From Phlebopus portentosus (lineage: Eukaryota; Basidiomycota; Agaricomycetes; Boletales; Boletinellaceae), in the NCBI GenBank assembly GCA_037892935.1, contig JAYXKI010000003.1, positions 2,542,001-2,606,000 of the forward strand: DNA of 64,000 nucleotides, read 5' to 3'. Both the position numbers and the translations under genes were made by a program. How positions within the stretch are numbered: the stretch's first letter is position 1; each line of letters opens with the position of its first letter. Shown here in pieces: positions 34,963 through 45,147 of the stretch. A model generated the notes under the pieces. That model saw only the letters and a program-made list of their open reading frames with translations. It ran no database searches and was not told where the DNA came from.

Positions 34963-36339
34963 CTAAAGCTGAGTATCCTTCGAAGAATATTTATGCACGC
35001 ATTCGAGGAAGAAGCGCATGTCCTCTGGGTCGACGCCCGGTGTGATTCCGTGTCCGAGGTTGGCGATCCACGCTCTGGGCGGACCGGCTTTCTCGTTCTC
35101 ATCCTCATCGTCTATAGAAGCGCGGAAGGAAGTGCACATGCGCTTGACCTCGCGCTCGATGGCTTCGCGCCCGCCGTATAGGACGTCTGGGTCTAAGTTC
35201 CCTTGGAGAGCAGTGACTTGTTGTTGGAAATCGTCACCGATGACGGACGGAGAAACGGCTTTGCGCGCGTCGAGCGGGTCGATGCACCAGTCTAATCCTA
35301 GGACGTCGTACCCTGCTTCTCGCGCTAAGACGGAGAGCGAGGCGTTTGCGCCCTTTGCGAAGAGGATGAGTGGGATTTTTGTACTGGGGAGTCCACGTAG
35401 GGCGAGTGCGGCGCAGGCGGGTTGAGATATGTTTGAGGGAAGGGAGGGAGAAGGCCTGGAAGCTGTGTGGAGAGAGCTCGCTTGCCCAGGAGTCGAACAC
35501 CTGAAGGAGCTACGTATCGAGTGATCGATTGCATTAGACTTGTGCGCATTGCCTTGAATGAATAAGAGATACCGACCTGAGCGCCAGCGAGAGCTTGTCC
35601 GATGAGGAAGTCGGCGCATACATCCGCGATGCGCAAAAGCAGCTCCTTCGACTCTTGGGGATACTTATACAACCACGTCTTCGCCTTCGTGAAGCTCTTA
35701 CTCCCGCCTCCCTCGATCATGTATGCAAATAGCGTCCACGGCGCTCCGCAAAACCCAATCAACGCGACCTCTCCCTCAAGAGCTTTGCGCGTCATACTGA
35801 TCGCATCGAACACATAACCCAGTTCTTTCTTCACGTCGATTTTGGATTTCAGTTTTGTTGGGATGTCGGAGGGCGTGCAGAGTGGGTCGGGGAAGGATGG
35901 ACCTGGATTCATGAGGACTTCCATGCCCATCGCTTGTGGGACGACGAGGATGTCGCAGAAGATGATCGCTGCGTCGAGGAGGCCTTTGTACCGTCTGATG
36001 GGCTGTAATGTTACCTCCGTCGCGAGCTCGGGGGTTCGACAGACTTCGAAGAACTCATGTTTTTTGCGGACTTCTTGGAACTCTGTATGAGAAATGGGAT
36101 GTAGTATTAGAAATGGATAGTGTTGATTTGATGAAGATGAGTATATGCGTGCGCACCGGGAAGGTATCGACCTGCTTGGCGCATAACCCACACGGGCGCG
36201 CGCTCGGTCTCTTCGCCTGTATTTGCAGGTTATGTATCTATGTCATCTGAAAGACTCGAGAGAATGCACTGCGCTGACCTCGCGCAGCCCGGAGTATCAA
36301 GTCATTCTTCAGTGCCGGAAACTTTGCGTCCAAGTCCAT
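34963..36339 (-). CDS. HEM12: Uroporphyrinogen decarboxylase
   Basis: Cytosolic haem-pathway enzyme that converts uroporphyrinogen III to coproporphyrinogen III. Start ATG 36339 (MDLDAKFPALKNDLILRAAR); splicing gives the substrate-binding motif VWVMRQAGRYLPEF, then CRTPELATEVTLQPIRRY, AAIIFCDILVVPQAMGM, LIGFCGAPWTLFAYMIEGGG, VFDSWASELSPHSFQ, LILFAKGANASL, DVLGLDWCIDP, ALQGNLDPDVLYGG and ANLGHGITPGVDPEDMRFF. Stop TAG 34963-34965. Between SLPSLKHISTRLR and LRGLPSTKIP (about 35395-35440) the frame shifts by one base with no GT..AG intron available; this is the only defect in an otherwise complete ~360-residue enzyme and may be a sequence error. Transcribed away from SHG1. Confidence 0.93.
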
Positions 36340-36639
36340 AGCAGCTGTAGCAGCACGGTTGGACGATCACAGCCAACAGTTGATATAGGCTAGATGCTTT
36401 TGGGAGAGGGAGAAGCTGAGAGCGTTGCACGCGTACGTGTCGTCGACGTGGACTTATACTTTTAATTCTAGTGATTTTTGTGTAGCAGCGAATGCGAAGT
36501 GGTGGATTGAAGGAAGTCGTACGCGTTCGTGTGAGCCTTCGGTCGACTCATCTCACACTTTACGCGTCTCGTCTCGTCTCGTCTCGTCTCGGCTTCCTTG
36601 TCCACTACCATTTCCTCTGTGCCCGCCGCCTTGGTAACA
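36340..36639. promoter_or_regulatory. Bidirectional promoter between HEM12 and SHG1
   Basis: Only 300 bp separate the two outward-facing start codons, so the promoters must overlap. It contains ACGCGT at 36562-36567, which runs into a short run of GTCTC/GTCTC units (about 36566-36590). No experimental site can be inferred. Confidence 0.55.
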
Positions 36640-37708
36640 ATGAGCATTTCAGATCCAGAAAAGCTCGTCGCAGAGTAAATATCTCAGATTATATCATAAA
36701 ACCGGATGATGGTGACCAATTCAGGTTCAAGAAATCCGGCGAGTTCGACCGTCTGCGACGCGAGTTGCTTCAGCAGTTCAGGGATCATGTTCGTCTAATC
36801 CTTCTCTTACATCCTTTCCATTGCAAACTTACATGTTTCTTGTCGTTATTTGTGCGTCTGAAACGGATCAGGACGCGATAGGAACGTTCATGTCCCGCGT
36901 ACAAGACATCGTGCAACAAAGGCTGGCGGAGGACGAGAGACTGCAGTACCTCTCGCCTGAAGCAGTGCATAATGAGCTAATGCAGGATATGGATCGGTAC
37001 GTCCCCACCTCATGCATGCCCAGATGACGCGTTGCAATGCAACTCGATTCACGTTTGTCCTCGTTATTCATTGACTCATTGTGCTACTTAGATTCCCGCT
37101 AGTGCAGAGATCCGTAGCCGACCTCCCAGCATTGACGGACCCTGCTTTCAGCGCGAGTATACGCCGCTCTCTCGCTACGCTCTTGAATGGTGGAGATGGA
37201 AGTGGTGAGCAAACTCTTCTTTATTTCTATGCCGCAGTTACAGGTTAAAGACACAGTGCACTGGAAATATGACTGACTTGCTCCTTACACAGGTAAACAG
37301 TCAGGCGGGAAGGGAGCAGAGAATGGTGATGATGTGCGCATGAACGACTCTGAAGGCTCCGACTCTGATTCTTCCGATAATGATGACGACGACGAAAACG
37401 AGCATGAACGAGAATCCGAAGACGAGTTGATGATGCCTGGTGGCGAGTCCCCAGAGAACGAGCGTGGACGACCGGACGCCCCTGATGTTGATAATAAGTC
37501 TGGAAAGCCGAAGATGGTTAACGGCGTGAGCGAGAGACGACGAATAACGATAGTTCGCATTCTTCATCGCCGACGAACTGTGCTCGAGCTCAACTCGACA
37601 GTTAGTGGGCAATTAGGCTTCATATTCAGTAGAATCGATCTACACTGTATTGTATTGTATCGTACTGCTTTATACTTTTATGCTTCTTTGTATTTACTAC
37701 TGAGATAG
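36640..37708 (+). CDS. SHG1: COMPASS (Set1C) subunit Shg1-like protein
   Basis: Small accessory subunit of the histone H3K4 methyltransferase complex. Start ATG 36640; spliced N-terminus MSISDPEKLVAEFKKSGEFD runs directly into RLRRELLQQF, then DAIGTFMSRVQDIVQQRLAE, LSPEAVHNELMQDMDRFPL and the helix ending SIRRSLATLLNG. This is the complete Shg1/BOD1-type domain. An acidic, Ser/Asp/Glu-rich tail follows (DSEGSDSDSSDNDDDDENE). The 3' end is uncertain: continuous reading stops at 37706-37708, but the last ~60 codons look like 3' UTR and a small intron near 37516-37552 would give an earlier stop at about 37606. Its neighbour on the other strand is HEM12. Confidence 0.8.
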
Positions 37709-37969
37709 AAGATCGAAAGGATTCCGTTCAGACCAAGAAAGAAAAGATAACAAAAGGAAGTCAAGAAACAGGACACGCACTGTTCTGAGGTAAGTAAAAC
37801 GGACATTTCCGTCTAAAGCTGAAAAATGCAGTTTAAACGCTCTTCCGGAGAAGCTACCTTACTGACAAGAATATATATAAATGACCTAATAGTGATGTTC
37901 GGGATACTCGGTATATCACAACTGCAGAATAAAAAAGCAGAAATGAGATACACCAACCATACATAATAA

Positions 37970-40900
37970 TCAAGTACTCACTCGGAACAAGAAACCCAAC
38001 TATAGTATAATAACAAAAAAACCAATACATCTTCATCAGAACGAAGACATTCTTCAAGAACATCAAGAACCACGTAGCACTTACATCTTCAGGCGTCAGC
38101 CTTCCCATGGCACTGTCGTCCGTCGAGAGCGTCGCATTGATCATGGCGGATTTCTTCTCCTGGAGCTGCACGATACGAGACTCGATGCTGTCTTCGACGA
38201 CGAGCTTGATGGCTTCGACGGGCCTGTGTTGGCCCAGACGGTGAATACGGTCCATTGCCTCTGTAAAACGGACGAGGGCGTTGTTTAGCACACGCAGAGA
38301 AGAATGGATCAGAGGAAGATGAGAGATCTAAGAAAGAGGAGACGTACGGTATTCGACGGCGGGATTCCACCAGCTGTCCATGAGGTATACGCGGGACGCT
38401 TCGGTCAAGTTCAGCGCCACGCCGCCTGCCTTCAGACTGACGAGGAAGACGGTAACGTGGACGTTGTTCACTAAGATCACCATCATCAGAATCGAGACAA
38501 CTTCACTTTCTCAAAATGAAAACGAGCTAAGTACTCACTAAAGTGCTTGATGGTCGCATCTCTAGCCTGCGGCGACATCGTACCCTCAAGTCGACAAATC
38601 TACACCCATACACGAACATTCAGCATCCACCCGACCAAATAAAACAGCTAACCAAACATCCACATACCGTGAACCCGGCCCTCTGGAGCCTAAACGCAAT
38701 CAGGTCCAGGAAATTCACAAACTGGGAGAAGACAATCGACTTGGTCGTCGCGTCCTTGCGACGGAGGTTCGTCAGCTCCTCAACGAGGGCTTCGATCTTT
38801 GTCGAAGAGCGCCATTTGTCGATGTCGAGACGGCCGAGGATACCCTGGCGCGCGGTGGCAATGTCTTCGTTCACCTCGAGCGCTGGGGCGTCTAGGTCGA
38901 TCGTCAGGGAGACGTGGCAGACTGGACAAGCGGGCTGTATAAAACGGAGTTAGGGAGGAGTGCAAAAAGGGAAGAAAGAAAGGGACGAGCGTACCACTTG
39001 TTCGACTGCCGTGTTGATGTACTGCTTTATACACTCTCGATCCTGCACAATCTTTGTAGCAGATACTCAGAGCAGAAATCGGAAAGGAACTCACGAAGAT
39101 GTGTCTGCACCTTGACTGAATCGCATCCTCCGCAATGTCATTGCACAGGCGGCAGATTGTCGCTTCCTCAACGTCTGAAGAGAACGTCTTGGCGTTGCGT
39201 TTGCTCTTCAGGACGAGATCAGGCTACGAATAGATAACATGAGCAAATTCCATGAACTTTCACAGCTGAGCTTGTACTTTTGTACTTACGTGGCATGCCA
39301 TCTGTCTCATCCTCGTGATCCTATCATGTGCTAAAGTAAGTCGAGGTTCCCGGAGACTTGACAGTGTATACCTACAAGCTGAAAATATTCGAGTAGTCTG
39401 GCGGAAATATCAGTGAACTTTCTTCTACGCCTTGAACTAATGTCGCAACTCACTATTCAACAGCGAGCCTTGGTCAACGTAAGTACTGAACTGACGCTTC
39501 GCATCCGTGAAAAGCGACAAGTACAACTCTTTTTCTTCATCGCTGAAGAAATCGCGGCGCACTATGACTGTGCGAGGTGGCAGACCCAAGTCATCTGCGC
39601 GTTCGATCTACCAACCCAGAGTCAGTACTAGAATACCTGAGAACGAAGCTCATCAAGATGTTCGCAGACCTTTGTTCGGCGCAACATCATTCGATCGAGC
39701 AAGATTCTCAATTTCTTGAACGCTTCCGATCCAGCATCTGACATGCCATGCTTCTGAATGGGCGTGAGGATCTCATTGTTCCAAAAACAAGTCTGCAGCA
39801 GCGCGTAAATTGTACAATCTGATCTGATGAGGAGACAAGGGAGAAAGAAAACATACGTGCTGCATTGGACTATGTCCACAGTCTACAGTTCACATTAGGT
39901 TATAAGCTTTAAGAAAGGCTGGATTGAACATAGAATTCACGGACCATCACAAGTCTTCTTGTCAGTAAACTTCCAATGAAGAGATTTGCAATCGCATCTC
40001 TTGCCTAATGGTCAGGAAGGAGTCATTTGAAGGGTGTACGAAGGCAGCCAAAAAGACTTACAAAAATAGAACGAGAATGGGTCTCCACCGAGGAATCTGA
40101 CGAGGCTGTAGAGCTCTCCGACGCGATTTTGTAGCGGAGTGCCCGATAGACACCATTTATATGTGCTCCTGTTCGAATCCGTGAGAAAATGAGATATCGG
40201 AGCAATTGACAATGATACACACTGGAGTTCGAATGTCGCTTTCGCGGTGTTAGTTGAGCGTTCCTTGATATTGTGAGCTTCATCGAGCTGGACGAACGAT
40301 TTCAACAGGAATAAATGGAAATAAGACTACATAGATATGACTTACAATGATCCTGGTCCAGTGTATCTGATGAACAGGCGACTTCTCTTTGACGATCTTA
40401 CCACCTCGCTTGAATCCACTTTGCTGTTTACGGAAAGCGCTTTCTAGCACGGAGTAGGTGGTCAAGACCTACATCCGTCATCAGTATGATATTCCCATCT
40501 TCTGAAACCAAGACAGTACTGGAATAAGGAATGATACGCACAACATCGTATTTCATCAGTTCTTTGGCGTTTGCCTCGCGAGCTGCGCCATGCCATATGG
40601 CAATTCTGAGTCCATCGGTATAAGCTTCGATTTCGTTCCTCCATTGCATAATGGCCACCGTTGGACTAGATATGAATTCGATGATAAGCGAAAAGTATAA
40701 ATTACGGAAAGGACTCACGCGACGACTAGATTAGGTCTGTTGCCGTCCGAGGCTATGAGAGCGAGAGTCTGAATTGTCTTGCCCATACTGAAAGGATGAG
40801 CATTGAGTTTCAACTTCTGCAAAGTCAATAGCCGTGTTATCTTACCCCATCTCATCCTACATCAAGCGGCGTAAGCCGTCGACAGACTACAAATCATTTT

Positions 40901-42414
40901 AAGATGTACAACTTACCGCTAACATCCCACCGTGCCACTCTCCCTTCTCCTGCTCCCTCATCCAATACAAGCTCTCAAGCTGGAACGGCAACATCTGTAT
41001 CTTCAGTTCCTCCGGCTGCTTAGCTTTGAGCGGCTTGACAGGTTTGATACGCGTCTCCAGGTCTCCCCAGACCGAGCGGAGCTCCTCATGATGGTGCTTC
41101 AGCTGAATGGACGTCTTCTCGGCGTGTGTTAGTTTCCGACCGAGCTCGCGTCGGAGTCTCTTTTCTTCTGCTTTGAGTTCGCGCATGTGTGCACGACGAT
41201 CTGCGCCTGCTGCGCGCGCTCGCGCGCGGAGCTCTGAGAAAGTCATGATGTTGTTGCCGCTGTTGGATTTTGCTGAAGCCTTCCCCTTGTCTTTTCCTTT
41301 TCCTTTACTCTTTGTTGGTGCTTTAGCCTTCTTCTTGCCTCTGGCCTTGCCTTTCTTAGCAAGTGGCTCTTCATCTGAGTCTGAGTCTGCTGAAGTTGCT
41401 TCCGCCTCCGACTCAGTGAGTCCAGGGAGGCTTTCAAGTTCAATTCCCTGTGCCCTCGCGCGTCGACGCTCAGCCGCAGCGGCGCGCAGAGCTGAAGCAC
41501 TACTTCCCGAGGCACCCCCTTCACGAAGAAATTCATCTTCCTCTGCTACTTGCTTCGATAACTCAATAGCTAATTCCAGCAGTCGCGCTTCGGCTTCGCT
41601 ATCAGAGAGCGATGGTCCTTCATATTCGGACGGAGTTACGACGCTCTTGCGGGGTGACTTTCTTGTTTTCCTGGTATCTTCGTACTCTTCACCGTCATCA
41701 TCGTCATCGAACGCTTCAAATTCGGAGCCACTGTCCCCCGATTCTTCGAGTTCTGCTTCCTCGTCGTACTCGACTTCGTCTTCAGAAACCAGCTCGACGG
41801 CTTCGTCCTCTCGCTCGTTTAGTGGAGTTGGTGTCTCAGAGATTCGGGGTGTACACTTTCCAGACCCCCGTTTACGTTTTACGCCGTTTGTTTGCTGCTT
41901 TGACTAATTATAAGATACATTAGAAACTTGGCGAAGGTGAGCGATGAAAAAGGCTCACCGCGTTTGCTGGAGGCACGGATCTAACAGGTATCTCCACGTA
42001 CACCTTATTCCTCACGCCAGAAGCGCGTCTTTTCTTGTTCGAAAGAAAGAGTTCGTCTTCACTGCTCTCGTCTTTCACGCGTTTGCCATTCGCGCGCGAC
42101 GTACTCGGCACGCTAACGTTCTTCGTCCTCGCCGAGCGACGCCTCGTCAAACCCCACAATTCCTGGCTCACCTCTTCCCCGGGCTGCGCCGCCGGCGTAA
42201 CCTTATTCCTATCAGGCCCATCTTCGCCGTCAGAGGTCGGTGGAGTGAGCGAGACGGAGGACGTTTTCGCGCTGAAGATGGGAGAGACATCCGCGTTGGT
42301 GGTGGTGGTGGTGGTGGTAGAGGGAGTGGCTGTCCCAGCAGCAGTAGATGCCGGGGGCGTCTCAAGCCGCTGTCGTGCCCTAGTACGGGTACCCGCCCTC
42401 GTCGCGCGTGCCAT
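37970..42414 (-). CDS. RAD16: Rad16-type SNF2 helicase with embedded RING finger (nucleotide excision repair)
   Basis: DNA-dependent ATPase and likely ubiquitin ligase subunit for global genome repair. The N-terminal ~400 residues (from ATG 42414, [16 protein letters not shown]) are acidic and disordered. The helicase part contains LLPFQ-like [12 protein letters not shown], the ATP-binding [20 protein letters not shown], the [10 protein letters not shown] box and [25 protein letters not shown] finger follows ([20 protein letters not shown] ... CIKQYINT ... CPVC), then [34 protein letters not shown] and [20 protein letters not shown]. The C-terminus is read as GRLTPED plus LGFLFRVST after an intron, stop at 37970-37972; a slightly different last exon is possible. 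Two ACGCGT boxes lie 89 and 132 bp upstream. Confidence 0.92.
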
Positions 42415-43292
42415 CTCTTAACTTCAAACGTTCACTCTGGCAGCGCCGGAGCTGAGGCAGATTCAAGGCGAGGAGAAAACAAGGGATGAATGAAAAAAAA
42501 GGACGCGTCTGAGGCTGAAAAAGAGACACGGCCACGGCTTACATGACGCGTGCTAATCTGCGCGCACGAACTTTATTTATTACGCGCGACCTCGGGGTAG
42601 AGTTATTCCCTTATTTGGTAAACTGACTCGATTCTCGGTGGGAATTTCGACTCCTTCTGGAGTGTGCATATCTTGCGTAATGTATTCATGCATGGGGATT
42701 CATAAGTAAGTTTCTCTTGTCTTACACACGGCTCTTGTGCAAATATTATGATATTGTATGTAGCTGCTGCTCGTTCAAATCTACAAGTCCTTATAAAAAC
42801 TGCTTCTGATATTGAGTTCGAGAAACAGGTCTCACGGGGACTACAAGCAAGTCTGACACTAACTGAAAGTAGGACTAAGTAAATAGGAAGGGGGAGTGAA
42901 TTAAAGTATCGAACCAGAGAAACAAAATGAAGCAGGAAAGGATCAAGATATAAACACTTATATATAACATAACAAGTGCATGAAGGGAATCCCATCCCGA
43001 ATGTGACGATGCGAGGACCGGGCTCCATCCGGACCTTATGAGCGTTATTTTTGTGTTGATGAAGGCCAGAACAAAAGCTGACCGTCCTAGGAGTTCAGGA
43101 CAACGTCCAACGCAACGCCATACCAATACAAAATAGACAAATGGAAAGGTGGAAAGAAGAGAAGGACAAGAAGTAGAGCACTTGTTGGAGGCAGAAAGAA
43201 AGACCACTCCCCCAGAGAAAAAGCTGAAAGCTGAGGAAGGAAAACCGCAACAAGAACCAAAGAAAACTTCGAACCGAGACAAGACTTCCAAA
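42415..43292. other. Intergenic region with paired ACGCGT boxes upstream of RAD16
   Basis: This 878-bp gap lies between RAD16 and the HMG-box gene, both on the minus strand. ACGCGT occurs at 42503-42508 and 42546-42551, upstream of the RAD16 start. The rest contains the HMG gene 3' UTR. Hydrophobic open frames continuing from the HMG gene into 42875-43290 look like translated UTR, not protein. Confidence 0.5.
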
Positions 43293-44547
43293 TCAGGCTT
43301 TGTTCTCCTTCCTTGATTTCTTGTCCTTTTTTTCGCTTCCTTCTCTGTTTTTGATTTTGGGGACTTTGCAGGAGCAGGCGCATCCTTTTTCGGTGCAGGC
43401 TTTTCAACTTTCTTGGGAGCAACTTTGGGAGGAGGAGCTACTTCTTCCTCTGATGAGGATTCTTCGCTCTCTGAGTCAGAGCTATCTTCCGCTGCGACGA
43501 CTGCCTTAGAGACAACTACTGCTGAAGAGGCTTCGGACTCCTCTTCGTCGTCTGACTCCGAGTCGGAATCTGCAACTGGTGCTGGAGCAGGGGCTGCTGC
43601 AGGAACCGGCGGAGCAGCTGGCACAGAGGCTCGAAGCGGAACAGCGGGAACGGGAACTTTAGCAGCGGGCGCTGCAGGTGTTGGCTGGGAGAGAAGAGAC
43701 AAATTATACTTGGAGTGAAAAAATAGACATGTTAAGCACTCACGGCGGATCCTGGGGCAACATTCGTACCGCTCAGGATAGACGCATCATAAGCTGCTTT
43801 GTCGATGCCGAACTTGGCTCTCATTTTGTTAGTAGCGTCGATGTACATCTAAACGGACAATCGGTCAGCAGCAGTATTGAGGACAAGCATCAAAGGTGTT
43901 TCATACTTTTTTCTGTTCGCCGGTCATATTAGACCATCGTTCCGAAATCTTGCTGAGGACTTCAATGTATGGCAGGTCAGGGTAGAGCTTCTTCATCTCT
44001 TCGCGGACTTCATTTTGGAATATAAGATATGCGCTTGGAGGTCTTTTGGGCATATTTGGGTCTCTTTCCTTCTTCTCTCCCGGAGCGCGTCGGCGCCTCC
44101 TCTTGACGGTACCATCGTCGACCTCGGGCTCAGCGTCGTGGCGTTTGCGACCGCGTTTTGGCGCCTGAGCAGGAGGCGGAGGCACGCCATTAGTTGTAGA
44201 TGGAGGAACAGGAACGACGCCTGGTTGGTGCATCCCAGTCTGAGGCGGAGTGAACATCGAAAACATATTTTGCATGGGAAGATGGGCGCTTTGAAGGAAG
44301 GTGACGTAGCCGTCGAGCATTGCAGCGGTGTTTCGGAGTTGCTGGCCGCATTGACTGAGCGCGTCAATGAGCTATAATACAACAACAACAACAGAACAAA
44401 GTTAGCTACATTATTTGAACGTTGAAAACGCCGACTGTCGGGATGAACGTCGACGACGACGACAGCGACGACAGAGGGGACGTGTGAGACAGGCGAGATG
44501 TGTAGACTGACCTGATGACGCTGGAAGTCTGTGTTGTCTGCCTGCAT
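43293..44547 (-). CDS. HMG-box chromatin protein
   Basis: Nuclear DNA-bending protein with one HMG box. Exon 1 is MQADNTDFQRHQ (ATG 44547), joined to LIDALSQCGQQLRNTAAMLD. A Pro-rich linker and basic stretch (KRRRRRAPGEKK) lead to the HMG box, DPNMPKRPPSAYLIFQNEVR, EEMKKLYPDL, VLSKISERWSNMTGEQ, MYIDATNKMRAKFG. The C-terminal half is Ala/Pro-rich with acidic Ser patches and ends in Lys-rich sequence. In the genomic frame, a run of seven A (plus strand 43326-43332 region) leads past the expected end into hydrophobic residues; one extra A would give a normal Lys-rich end KKSRKENKA and a stop at 43293-43295, which I use here. Two ACGCGT boxes lie 17-30 bp upstream of the ATG. The role resembles yeast Hmo1 or Nhp6 but is not resolved. 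Confidence 0.85.
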
Positions 44548-45147
44548 TACGGCTGTGTTGTTGACGCGTCGACGCGTCTGTTTGTTGTTGTGGTTGACCT
44601 GACGTGGGGTGAAGTAAAAAAGAAAAGGGTGTTTGGTTGAAAGTCTCGGTTGAAGGCGTGGGTAACTCCTATTTGTACACTTTTCGTACTAATAAATTAT
44701 GTAACTATCTCAATACATTGGTTATCGTCTCTCCTATTGTTTTCGGTTCCTTACCCCTATATCATGTCATAAGACCAAGACCACAAAGCAAGCCAATAAT
44801 CAACAAACAAACTTTGTAATGAAGCTCACGGTAACAAAAACGGAATACAAAAGGACTTGTTGTCAGTCACGTCGATTACAAAAGTCACAACGGTTACAAG
44901 TTCAAGCTCCGACCGAATCCTCCGTATTATTAATATCGACAGGTCCCCGTCGTCCCGTCGTCGTCAGCCTTTATGACCGAGCCAACACGACGGTGAACGA
45001 CGACGGTGCTCAAAAGTGAAAAGAGCGACAGCCATCGTCGTTATCGTCTGTCGTAGTGCACATAAGCAGCAGCTGTACCGTTTCTTGCCCGTTGAAAAAT
45101 CTGTTCTGAATTCATCACAAAGAGAAAAAAGGGAAAAGACAGGCGAG
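44548..45147. promoter_or_regulatory. Divergent promoter between HMG-box gene and PNUTS-like gene
   Basis: A 600-bp intergenic region between outward-facing genes. It includes the overlapping palindromic pair ACGCGT at 44564-44569 and 44572-44577, eight bases apart, nearest the HMG-box gene. The remainder is not recognisable. Confidence 0.5.

Noticed and set aside
42875..43290. Hydrophobic C-terminal extension of the HMG-box gene
   Set aside because: Its composition changes abruptly after the A7 run and looks like translated 3' UTR.
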